Below, in pieces: positions 12,596-20,944 of a DNA stretch of 64,000 nucleotides. Within the stretch, counting starts at the first letter, position 1. Every line of letters starts with the position of its first letter. The position numbers and the translations under genes are program-made. Under the pieces are notes generated by a model. That model worked only from the letters and a program-made list of their open reading frames with translations, made no database searches and was not told where the DNA came from. The stretch is from the NCBI GenBank assembly GCA_029448655.1, contig JACCLO010000012.1:2418001-2482000 (forward strand), given 5' to 3'. The stretch comes from Wolfiporia cocos. Lineage: Eukaryota > Basidiomycota > Agaricomycetes > Polyporales > Phaeolaceae.

Positions 12596-14049
12596 GACTT
12601 GCTTTTCTAGTATGTAAAAATAATATTTAGGACATCAACTCTGGGTACCTTCCTATGTATACCAATTGCCTTCTACTGTCTACCTCATTTCTAGCACTAT
12701 TGAGTCCACTGGAGTAACCAATGTGCTGCAATATAAATGTGCCATAGACATTAGAACCATGTAAGAGCACCGAGACGCGACCAAACACGCATCAAAATGA
12801 CGTAAAATGCACCACGGAAAGCCAACTGGTAGGCAGAATGCTCATCCGAGGCGGTTCAGCCACAGCTCGACCGATCGTGATCGACCTCGATCGTGCTCGC
12901 ACAGTGAACCTTCGCTGGCTTGCGCACAATCTGAAACGTCGCAAAAGCCCTGCGGACACTCTCTGGCTGCTCATCTAGTCAAAGACAGGTACTATCCAAC
13001 ATTTCTCTAGGCTCTCTAGCATAGACAGGTCTGTCCCAACCTCGACTGCTTTCCTATAGCTTTTTCCATATCTTCTCTCTCTAACCTCTGCGCACCACCT
13101 TAGATGTACGGTCTATCGGTCTCTTAAAATAATTTTCTTGTATTCCAGGACAATACTCGCTGTTTCAGGGCTCGTCTCCGACTTGTCTAGCTTGTAGGGT
13201 GCATACTCAAATTTTAGGGCACTCAAAATGTTGTAGAAAACCTTATGGCTCTCTATGTATTTAGGCGACGTGCAGATACGAGAAAATACATTGATTACTG
13301 CCAAGACGAAGTTAGACGAAGAGCTGTGCTCGAGGCGTTCGCTCAGGACTTAGGGAATCAGTTACCAATGTATTGATTCGATTTCTATCATTCCTGATCC
13401 ATTTAACGTGCCGCTGCCGTTTGGATCGCTACAAGCTGCGTGTCTACTAGGTATATTGCTCGCAATCGACCCCTCAAATACCTCACCTATCCTGGCACAT
13501 CCTGACCTTCCCGGGAAACCCGAGAGAAATATTTTTCTGACAACACCAAACTTCAAGTTCTGCAGTGCCTCTATTTGGTGTCTATTGGGCTGCTACATTC
13601 CAAAGTGGCTCTTAGTCTTCTTTACAGTGGTAAAACATAACTTTGATGCACAATTATCACTCAAGGCAGCAAATTTGAGCAGTTCAGTAATCAGAATCCA
13701 TGAGCAGAATGTGTGTGAATTAGCCTGAGGCAAAGCTCAATAACAAACTTTATTAGACAGCTCTGTATATAACCTAGGTTCATGGATATGAAGTGAAACA
13801 TTGTGAACTACATTTTTTACTTCATCTGACAGCAGTGAATGTAGCTCAGTGCCAAAGAAAGCACAGTACTTCCACCATGGGGTTGAGCTCTCACCATATT
13901 GGGAGACTGGAGTATATGAGTGCTGATGCTTGCCATGGTGAAGCCAGTTATCCATAGCTTACTGCAACAATACTATAGCAAAGATGGCAAGAATATGATT
14001 GTAATTTATGCTTATCCACCAGCAGTTGCCAAGAATATGTTAATGCTAA

Positions 14050-14208
14050 GTGGTTCAAGGTTCAGTCCGGTTCGAACCTGGTTCAAGGGTACCCATGGCC
14101 CCCCTGAACCAAGAACCGAATCTTGACATCCTACCCTGAACCGGACCTGGACTGAACCTGAACCTAGGTTCGGTTCTGGCGGTTCAGGTTCTGAACCTTG
14201 GTTCTGAA
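14050..14208. repeat. Right subterminal GGTTC/GAACC cluster of the hAT element
   Basis: Counterpart of the cluster at 12442-12595, with the same GGTTC/GAACC vocabulary but a different order. The two ends are not simple copies of each other beyond the terminal inverted repeat. Confidence 0.7.
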
Positions 14209-14371
14209 CTGAACTTCGGCAACACTAGGCCTCAGGCCTCAACGTGAGGGACTTCAGTCAATTATCTTAATCTGCCAACTGCCCTTCGCTTAAGAAATCG
14301 CAGTTGCGAGCTAGGTTTGCACGCAGATTAATCTGCTAGCTGCGGCAGATTAATCTACTGTGACAATAAAA

Positions 14372-14455
14372 TGGTACATTCAGGATTCGAACCAAGGACC
14401 TTAGCACACATGAGAATAAGAGCATCGCAGCATAATTAGCCAGCTGAGCCATAGT
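14372..14455 (-). repeat. tRNA-like unit in left arm of copy A
   Basis: On the minus strand it has an A-box-like TGGCTCAGCTGG and a perfect B box GGTTCGAATCC at tRNA-like spacing. The acceptor ends do not pair well, so it is tRNA-derived, not a working tRNA. It could still act as an RNA polymerase III promoter. Confidence 0.7.
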
Positions 14456-14554
14456 GGCAACAGTCACTCTTGACCAATCAAAATATATATAACGCAAATT
14501 TCATACACAATTTCCACAAATCATCAAGGCAACTAACTGCTACAACAAGCATAA

Positions 14555-14927
14555 TGTCACAAGCCGATTTCTTTCGCCCAGCTAGTGACTAGAGCCTGAA
14601 CCCTTATCTTATCTAAGCGCGCGCCTAAGCAGTCACGTACAAGACCCCGAACACCCTATCACGTGTTACCAGCCCCCCGGACACTCTGTGCCGTGTACTT
14701 ACACCCATTATAGGGTTTACCATAATATCGGACTCTCAGCTTACATAATAACTATACAGTAGCCAAACAGTGTACAAACAGTACAATAGCATATATACTG
14801 GCCGACGAGCAGGGTAGCACCCCAGACTCGTCTTGGCCTTATACGCCTTGAGTAGCCTCAGACTAGGATTGCGCTGAAACGCGAGTAACAATCCCCTGAG
14901 TAGTTGCTTGAAGTGTTGCTTGTGTCA
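14555..14927 (+). repeat. 5' LTR of the young Ty3/gypsy element
   Basis: 373 bases, TG...CA bounded. It contains a TATA box (14792-14797) and, 32 bases on, the 11-base AGACTCGTCTT (14824-14834) that is complementary to the primer-binding site. Confidence 0.96.
14792..14834 (+). promoter_or_regulatory. LTR core promoter: TATA box and predicted transcript start
   Basis: TATATA at 14792-14797 lies 32 bases upstream of AGACTCGTCTT at 14824-14834. That is normal TATA-to-start spacing, so the RNA would begin with exactly the 11 bases that can anneal to the primer-binding site. The older element keeps the same arrangement at the same spacing (31007-31049, minus). Confidence 0.65.
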
Positions 14928-14928
14928 T

Positions 14929-14939
14929 AAGACGAGTCT
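14929..14939 (+). promoter_or_regulatory. Primer-binding site of self-priming type
   Basis: AAGACGAGTCT begins one base after the 5' LTR. It is the perfect complement of the 11-base AGACTCGTCTT inside the LTR, and I did not recognise a tRNA 3' end in it. In Tf1 of fission yeast the first 11 bases of the mRNA prime reverse transcription in this way. Confidence 0.7.
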
Positions 14940-15014
14940 CAGCGTGGGTACAACGTCCAGATCCCGGAGGATTACGAATCCTGGAAACAGGCCATCCTCC
15001 GGACCGACAACGCG

Positions 15015-18000
15015 ATGCGTCGACTCCGGGACGAGGAAAAACTGCGGAGCGGAAGGAGCACCACGGACAAGGGCAAGGAGCGTGCTAAGCCCGAGCGCGC
15101 CCCCCGAGCGGAGCCAACTGCGGAAGAAAGGGCAAATTTGCTCAAGAGGAAGTGCCACTCTTGCAGCAAGACACAGGCTGAGGCACCTGGTAAGGGATGT
15201 ACCAAGACATCCTGGCACCAACCGAACTGGCGGCCCAAGACCAACACCACCCCCGCCGCCAGTGGATCCGGAACACAGCGAACTCGGCAGGCTATTGCAG
15301 GGAATGACGCTCCCACGGTCCTTAGCGAGATCCCCCAGGAGGACTTTGTCCGAATGGTGGCCGCCTGGGCCAAGGAGAACCCTGACGCCGCAAAAGAAGC
15401 CGGGTTCGCACCCACTCAGGTAAGTCCCTCCCCCTCGAATCGCTTTTCAGTATTGGAAGTAGAAGAACCAGTAAACTCCAAAAAAAGTGATTCGGCTGCC
15501 ACGGAGAACGACGAACCGGTGGATGGACTATATGGGCTAGAGACCGGGGCCCCGATATTAGAACCAGTATCTGTACCTCTCGCATCTGTAGAATCGGACA
15601 TAGATGACGACGACGGAGCTTCAACATGCTCCGACGACTCGTTTGTAACAGCCTTGGAGGCGCCTCCCACTGGAGCGTGGCGGGAGGCAAATACCGTGCT
15701 TAATTCCTCCAACGTTAATGTAACATATGTTCCGATGGATGTAGACCCGGTAGTGACACCTGATGTGGAAATGGCAGACGCATCAGGTACCACTAAAAAA
15801 TCAGAAAAGAAAGTGCGGCGTAGACGCGTCAAGAAAAGGACGGTCACGCTCGACATATACCTAGACCACCCGCGGGCAATCCCACCTGAGCGCAAAAGCG
15901 AAGGTGCCGCCGGGTACGACCTCTACTCTGCGGAGGAGGTCGTCGTTCCTAATGGGAAACGTATCACCGTAGACACTGGCATCAAGATCAGGATGCCAGC
16001 CGGTGTATACGGACGTATTGCTCCACGATCCGGACTCGCCCTCAAGGGAGTCGACGTGGAGGGTGGTGTAGTGGACGAAGACTACACCGGACGAGTAAAA
16101 GTCATACTGAATAATCAGACCGGAGCAGATTATCAGGTCGAGTATGGGGACAGAATCGCCCAGTTCATACTCGAATGCAATATGACACCCAACACCAAGA
16201 TCGTCAAATCGATCCGCGAAACCACGCGAGGAACACAGGGTTTCGGTTCGACTGGTGAAAAACTCAGGGGAAGTGTAGTGGTCATCCAGACGGGAAAACG
16301 GGGAAAGCAGATCGAAGTACCGATCACTCTCCACCGCCCCGACGGACGTGCCCTCTTCACAAAGGCTCTCATCGATTCCGGTTCCACTGGATCGGTGATT
16401 AGTAAGTCCTACGTGGAGGAACACCGACTCGAGCAGATCCCATTAGACCGCCCTATCAAGCTGTTCAACGCGGACGGATCGACCAACAGCATGGGGCTCA
16501 TGACGCACTACGTTGAGCTCCAAATGCAGATTGACACGCACTTGGAAACCCGCAAGTTCCACGTTACGGAACTCAGCTCTGCGGACATCTTTCTCGGCTT
16601 CGACTGGCTCGAAGACCACAACCCTTCCATTGACTGGAAGAAGCGACGGATCACGTTCTCTTGTGACTGCGAACACGAGCAGATCGAGGACGGTGATCAC
16701 ATCTATTACATTTTCGCTGACGCATGGATCCGAAACAGGGATGAGTGCAGAGCGGACATCGCCGAACGAGTCCGCGCCACGAAGGCAACTGAAATCGCCA
16801 TCGCGACTGGCAAAACCACGGAAGCCAAGACGTTCGAGGAAGTCGTACCCGAGTACTTGCACGAATTCAAAGACGTGTTTGAGGAAAAGGAATTCGACAC
16901 ACTCCCAGAACGGCGACCGTGGGACCACGCCATCGAGCTCCTCCCCAATTCAGAACCATACGCGGGCAAGATCTACGCCCTTTCACCTAGAGAACAAGAA
17001 GCATTGGACGACTTCCTAGAAGAACAACTGCGCACGGGCCGCATCCGCCCATCGAAGTCACCATGGGGGGCACCCTTCTTCTTTGTCAAAAAGAAGGATG
17101 GGAAACTACGCCCTATCCAGGACTATCGAAAGTTGAACCAGATGACCAAAAAGAACAAGTACCCGCTCCCGCTCATCACGGAGCTGCTTAACAAGCTTAA
17201 ACGGGCTAAGTACTTTTCCAAATTGGACATTCGTTGGGGATACACCAACGTCCGAATCAAGGAAGGCGACGAGGAAAAAGCCGCCTTCATCACTAATAGG
17301 GGGCTCTACGAGCCATTAGTGATGTTCTTCGGAATGTGCAACGCACCAGGCACGTTCCAGACCTTGATGAACGACATATTTAAGGACCTAGTCCTCACGG
17401 GGAAGGTCATTGTATATTTGGACGATATCCTTATTTTTACGGAGAACCAGAAAGAACATAGAGAGATCCTGCGCAAGGTTCTTTTGGTTCTCCGTCAAAA
17501 TAAGCTGACCTGTAAACCAGAAAAGTGCGAGTTCGAGAAATCCGAAGTAGAGTACCTAGGGCACATAATCTCTCACGGGGAAATCCGTATGGACCCCGCG
17601 AAGGTCGCCGCAGTAGCCGAATGGCCGGCACCTCGGAACAAGAAAGAAGTACAATCCTTCATAGGATTTGCCAACTTCTACCGGAGATTCATACCCAAGT
17701 TCTCAACGGTAGCACGCCCCCTTATCAATCTAACCAAGGATGGAGAATGGCAATGGGGCGTGACAGAACAGGAATGCTTCGACAAGTTAAAAAATATCTT
17801 CGTCACAGCACCTGTACTAGGGATACCAAACGATGACGATCCATTCCGCATCGAAGCAGACTCTTCAGACTTCGCAACTGGAGCCTGCCTCATGCAGAAT
17901 CAAGACGGCATCTGGAAACCCATAGCGTACCACTCAAAGACGCTACTACCGGCAGAACGAAACTACGAGATTTACGATCGCGAACTACTGGCCATAATGC

Positions 18001-20189
18001 GCGCCCTAGACGAATGGCGGCATTTTGTAATGGGTGCAAAACACCCTGTAGAAGTACTAACGGACCATAAGAATTTAGAATACTTCAAGACCCCACAAAA
18101 GATTAATCCACGACAAGCCCGGTGGATGACGGAACTCGCCGAGTATGACCTACAACTCGTGCACATCCCCGGGAAGACCAATGGAAGGGCAGACGGCCTA
18201 TCCCGAAGAGGCGATCACGACGACAACAAGGATCACCTCGAAGGACAGATCGTCTTGAAGGAGCACCTCTTCGCCAAAGACAGCGCAGAAAGGCTGAGAT
18301 CCTCATTCTATACCTTACCTCACGGGATCACCCACGAGGAGGTAAAAGAGAGGGTCAAAGCGGAAGCCGCTCTCTACGACAAGGAGGTAGTAGAAGGATC
18401 AGTGGAAACAGCCGAGGACGGCCTACGCTACAGGAGGGGGAAGTTGATCATTCCGAGAGACGAGGAATTAATCGGAAAAATCATTTCGTCATTCCACGAC
18501 ACGGTCTCGGCAGGACATCCCGGCACTGAAAACACGTACACCGCCGTTCATCGATCATACTGGTGGCCAAAGATGCGAAACGACATCCGCCAGTACGTCA
18601 AGGCATGTATCAAGTGCCAAAGAGCCAAGCCAGACCGCTCGAAGAGAGCCGCACCACTGAACCCGAATCCAACACCCACACACAACTGGGAGAACATTTC
18701 CGTCGATATGATCACGGGACTCCCGGTATCCAAGGGTCGGGACGCTATTATTGTAGTTGTAGATATGAAATCCAAGGACTATATCGCAGTCCCAACCACA
18801 ACCAGGCTTACTGCCGAAGGTTGGGCCAACATATTTGTAGATAAAGTATACGCACAACACGGACTACCAAAGAAAGTATTTAGCGACAGAGGACCACAGT
18901 TTGTATCGGACTTCATCAAAGATGTATACCGTAGATTAGGCATCGAGGGAAACCCCAGTACCGCGTTCCACCCACAGACAGACGGGCAGACGGAGCGAAT
19001 GAACCAGGAACTGGAGGTGTACCTACGATTATTTATTAACGACACCCATACCAACTGGCCGGACTTACTCCCGCTAGCAGCATTTGCGTACAAGTGTCAT
19101 GTACACAGTAGCACGGGCTACAGCCCCTTTTACCTTACTCATGGATACCACCCATTTACAGGCGTGGAGGCACCAGAGCTGGAAGGGGGGGTGGGAACAG
19201 CCAAGGACTGGGTCGAACACATGCACGAGGTCAGCCAAACCGCTTCGAAGAATCTCGAGAAAGCCAAACTTCGTATGAAAGAATACTACGACCGGAAACG
19301 AACCAACCCCCACGAGTACAACGAAGGGGACATGGTTTGGGTCGATGGGCGAAACATTAACATGGGAAACCCTACGAAGAAACTCGATTCAAAGCGGTAC
19401 GGTCCGTACAAGGTCACCAAGAAAGTCGGACATGGAGCATACGAACTGGACTTGCCCGCAGACATGCGAGGCATATACCCCGTATTTAACGAAGTCCTAC
19501 TACTACCGTATCATGCTCCGGCTTTCCCCAATCAAGACCATAACGAACGAACGGAAGGCAATGACGCTCGCAGGCCTCTCAGGATCCTCGCATCCAGGGA
19601 AGACCGAGGGCGAGTCGAGCTGGAAGTTGAATGGTCTGATGGGACAACGACATGGGAAAGGAAACGCGGATTGACTCCCTGGCAGGATTTGGTAACCAAG
19701 TACTTCGAAGAAAGACCAACCGCTCCAGGCCACCAGTGGAAAAACAGACACACTGAGTGGGACCCGGAGTGGGAAAACTTCGAGAAGAAAGCCATCGCCA
19801 TGGGACTCAGACAAAACCCGAACGAGTTCATCATCCACGACGACGTAGATATCGAATTACTGAAGGATGCGAAAATTCCCTTCTATATCTACCCAAAACA
19901 ACTCGTCGCCAGGAACTTCTGGTTTTGTAATCCCAAAAGTCGTGTAGTACAATATGGAATACAAGTGGGACAATGCATAGAATCCACGATACCCAACAAC
20001 CCGGGCTGGATCTATCCCGTACAGTATACCATACAGATGGCAAACCCGCACATCTGCCAAAAACACGAACACGACCACCCATGTCACGTTGACCAAAACT
20101 TCTGCAAAGTAATTGCTGGGCGCGGGGACACGCAGCTAGAAGAGGGGGTACTGTCACAAGCCGATTTCTTTCGCCCAGCTAGTGACTAG
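15015..20189 (+). CDS. Retrotransposon polyprotein: gag tail, dUTPase, protease, RT, RNase H, integrase, C-terminal domain
   Basis: One uninterrupted frame of 1724 residues that ends inside the 3' LTR. A Cys-rich nucleocapsid-like patch lies near residues 48-65. A trimeric dUTPase (about 277-412) has all five motifs: AAGYDLYSAEE, PRSGLALK, GVVDEDYTG, GDRIAQF and GFGSTG. The protease shows LIDSGSTG near 450. Reverse transcriptase has YLDD near 799-802. RNase H starts near EADSSDFATG (947). Integrase has an HHCC finger (about 1161-1200) and Asp, Asp and Glu near 1230, 1291 and 1328. A chromodomain-like stretch lies near 1530-1560. The last 140 residues are a His/Cys-containing domain I do not recognise. 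The frame is open back to 14931, and gag residues upstream of the first ATG are in frame, so the true start in the deleted copy is uncertain. Confidence 0.95.
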   Translation: MRRLRDEEKLRSGRSTTDKGKERAKPERAPRAEPTAEERANLLKRKCHSCSKTQAEAPGKGCTKTSWHQPNWRPKTNTTPAASGSGTQRTRQAIAGNDAPTVLSEIPQEDFVRMVAAWAKENPDAAKEAGFAPTQVSPSPSNRFSVLEVEEPVNSKKSDSAATENDEPVDGLYGLETGAPILEPVSVPLASVESDIDDDDGASTCSDDSFVTALEAPPTGAWREANTVLNSSNVNVTYVPMDVDPVVTPDVEMADASGTTKKSEKKVRRRRVKKRTVTLDIYLDHPRAIPPERKSEGAAGYDLYSAEEVVVPNGKRITVDTGIKIRMPAGVYGRIAPRSGLALKGVDVEGGVVDEDYTGRVKVILNNQTGADYQVEYGDRIAQFILECNMTPNTKIVKSIRETTRGTQGFGSTGEKLRGSVVVIQTGKRGKQIEVPITLHRPDGRALFTKALIDSGSTGSVISKSYVEEHRLEQIPLDRPIKLFNADGSTNSMGLMTHYVELQMQIDTHLETRKFHVTELSSADIFLGFDWLEDHNPSIDWKKRRITFSCDCEHEQIEDGDHIYYIFADAWIRNRDECRADIAERVRATKATEIAIATGKTTEAKTFEEVVPEYLHEFKDVFEEKEFDTLPERRPWDHAIELLPNSEPYAGKIYALSPREQEALDDFLEEQLRTGRIRPSKSPWGAPFFFVKKKDGKLRPIQDYRKLNQMTKKNKYPLPLITELLNKLKRAKYFSKLDIRWGYTNVRIKEGDEEKAAFITNRGLYEPLVMFFGMCNAPGTFQTLMNDIFKDLVLTGKVIVYLDDILIFTENQKEHREILRKVLLVLRQNKLTCKPEKCEFEKSEVEYLGHIISHGEIRMDPAKVAAVAEWPAPRNKKEVQSFIGFANFYRRFIPKFSTVARPLINLTKDGEWQWGVTEQECFDKLKNIFVTAPVLGIPNDDDPFRIEADSSDFATGACLMQNQDGIWKPIAYHSKTLLPAERNYEIYDRELLAIMRALDEWRHFVMGAKHPVEVLTDHKNLEYFKTPQKINPRQARWMTELAEYDLQLVHIPGKTNGRADGLSRRGDHDDNKDHLEGQIVLKEHLFAKDSAERLRSSFYTLPHGITHEEVKERVKAEAALYDKEVVEGSVETAEDGLRYRRGKLIIPRDEELIGKIISSFHDTVSAGHPGTENTYTAVHRSYWWPKMRNDIRQYVKACIKCQRAKPDRSKRAAPLNPNPTPTHNWENISVDMITGLPVSKGRDAIIVVVDMKSKDYIAVPTTTRLTAEGWANIFVDKVYAQHGLPKKVFSDRGPQFVSDFIKDVYRRLGIEGNPSTAFHPQTDGQTERMNQELEVYLRLFINDTHTNWPDLLPLAAFAYKCHVHSSTGYSPFYLTHGYHPFTGVEAPELEGGVGTAKDWVEHMHEVSQTASKNLEKAKLRMKEYYDRKRTNPHEYNEGDMVWVDGRNINMGNPTKKLDSKRYGPYKVTKKVGHGAYELDLPADMRGIYPVFNEVLLLPYHAPAFPNQDHNERTEGNDARRPLRILASREDRGRVELEVEWSDGTTTWERKRGLTPWQDLVTKYFEERPTAPGHQWKNRHTEWDPEWENFEKKAIAMGLRQNPNEFIIHDDVDIELLKDAKIPFYIYPKQLVARNFWFCNPKSRVVQYGIQVGQCIESTIPNNPGWIYPVQYTIQMANPHICQKHEHDHPCHVDQNFCKVIAGRGDTQLEEGVLSQADFFRPASD
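20138..20148 (+). promoter_or_regulatory. Polypurine tract
   Basis: AGAAGAGGGGG lies three bases before the 3' LTR and is the expected plus-strand primer. It overlaps the end of the polyprotein frame and is identical in the older element (22745-22755, minus). Confidence 0.85.
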
Positions 20190-20524
20190 AGCCTGAACCC
20201 TTATCTTATCTAAGCGCGCGCCTAAGCAGTCACGTACAAGACCCCGAACACCCTATCACGTGTTACCAGCCCCCCGGACACTCTGTGCCGTGTACTTACA
20301 CCCATTATAGGGTTTACCATAATATCGGACTCTCAGCTTACATAATAACTATACAGTAGCCAAACAGTGTACAAACAGTACAATAGCATATATACTGGCC
20401 GACGAGCAGGGTAGCACCCCAGACTCGTCTTGGCCTTATACGCCTTGAGTAGCCTCAGACTAGGATTGCGCTGAAACGCGAGTAACAATCCCCTGAGTAG
20501 TTGCTTGAAGTGTTGCTTGTGTCA
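20152..20524 (+). repeat. 3' LTR of the young Ty3/gypsy element
   Basis: 373 bases; I see no difference from the 5' LTR. The polyprotein stop codon (20187-20189) falls inside it. Confidence 0.96.
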
Positions 20525-20723
20525 CATAAAGAAATCAATGATAGTGGTAGCTTGATTTACCATGCTTGACCTGGAGCAACTTACCATGGGAAAGCTGAAT
20601 ACACTGGAATCACAGGTCTTTAGAGGCAGATTCATTTGTATTTGTGTTATGGAAGATGTTAAACTGCGAAAATGAAGTTTACAAAATACTCTATATATTG
20701 CTTAAAATGGGGCAGACACTAGT

Positions 20724-20811
20724 TGCACTGTAGCTCAGTTGGCTAACGTATGCTGTGATGCTCTTATTCTGATCTGTGCTAAGGTCCTTGGTTCGAATCC
20801 GGGATGTACCA
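20724..20811 (+). repeat. tRNA-like unit in right arm of copy A
   Basis: A box TAGCTCAGTTGG at 20731-20742 and B box GGTTCGAATCC near 20790. It mirrors the unit at 14372-14455. The acceptor stem is poor, so it is not called as a tRNA gene. Confidence 0.7.
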
Positions 20812-20944
20812 TTTTATTGTCACAGTAGATTAATCTGCCGCAGCTAGCAGATTAATCTGCGTGCAAACCTAGCTCGCATCTGCGATTTCTTAAGCGAAGG
20901 GCAGTTGGCAGATTAAGATAATTGACTGAAACTCTACTCAACGT

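Larger units (their letters stand above)
12429..14227. mobile_element. Non-autonomous hAT-type DNA transposon
   Basis: The 1799-base element begins TAGTGTTGCCGAAG and ends with its reverse complement CTTCGGCAACACTA. It is flanked by a perfect 8-base duplication GGCCTCAG at 12421-12428 and 14228-14235. An 8-base target duplication with a TAGTGTTGCC-like terminus is the hAT superfamily signature. Both subterminal regions (about 12442-12595 and 14050-14208) are packed with GGTTC/GAACC words in both orientations, probably transposase-binding repeats. The interior (about 12600-14050) has no frame resembling a hAT transposase, so movement would need a transposase made elsewhere. The clean duplication suggests a fairly recent insertion. 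Confidence 0.88.
14555..20524 (+). mobile_element. Ty3/gypsy LTR retrotransposon, young copy lacking most of gag
   Basis: The 5970-base element has 373-base LTRs, which read identical throughout, at 14555-14927 and 20152-20524, and a 5-base target duplication CATAA at 14550-14554 and 20525-20529. LTRs begin TGTCA and end TGTCA. The domain order is gag remnant, dUTPase, aspartic protease, reverse transcriptase, RNase H, integrase, chromodomain-like region and an extra C-terminal domain, which makes it a chromovirus-like Ty3/gypsy element. Compared with the relative at 22381-31274, about 2.2 kb of leader and gag is missing: the primer-binding region (gtctc, 14936-14940) runs straight into the last gag codons. 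Identical LTRs mean very recent insertion, so Gag was presumably supplied by another copy. Confidence 0.96.
14246..20936. mobile_element. 716-base inverted-repeat element with tRNA-like arms, copy A (split by a retrotransposon)
   Basis: The two halves, 14246-14554 and 20530-20936, total 716 bases once the nested LTR element and one copy of its 5-base duplication are removed. The termini read GAGGGACTTCAGTCAATT and AATTGACTGAAACTCTA. An identical 8-base CTCAACGT flanks the element at 14238-14245 and 20937-20944. The arms are long inverted repeats (at least about 220 bases), each holding a tRNA-like unit with A- and B-box sequences. No protein is encoded. The 8-base duplication suggests hAT-type mobilisation, but the termini do not match the neighbouring hAT element. 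A second copy is at 32463-33177. Confidence 0.8.

Noticed and set aside
13408..13728. A 106-codon frame inside the hAT element as a transposase remnant.
   Set aside because: It has no hAT dimerisation motif, RNase H-like residues or zinc finger. The composition looks random.
15322..20157. Several long frames on the strand opposite or offset to the polyprotein (up to about 190 codons).
   Set aside because: They overlap the 1724-residue polyprotein, lack any motif, and are shadow frames of its GC-rich codons.
20724..20811. A functional tRNA gene at the A/B-box sequences (also at 14372, 32588 and 32965).
   Set aside because: The B box is perfect, but the acceptor stem does not pair and the units occur as mirrored arms of a mobile element.
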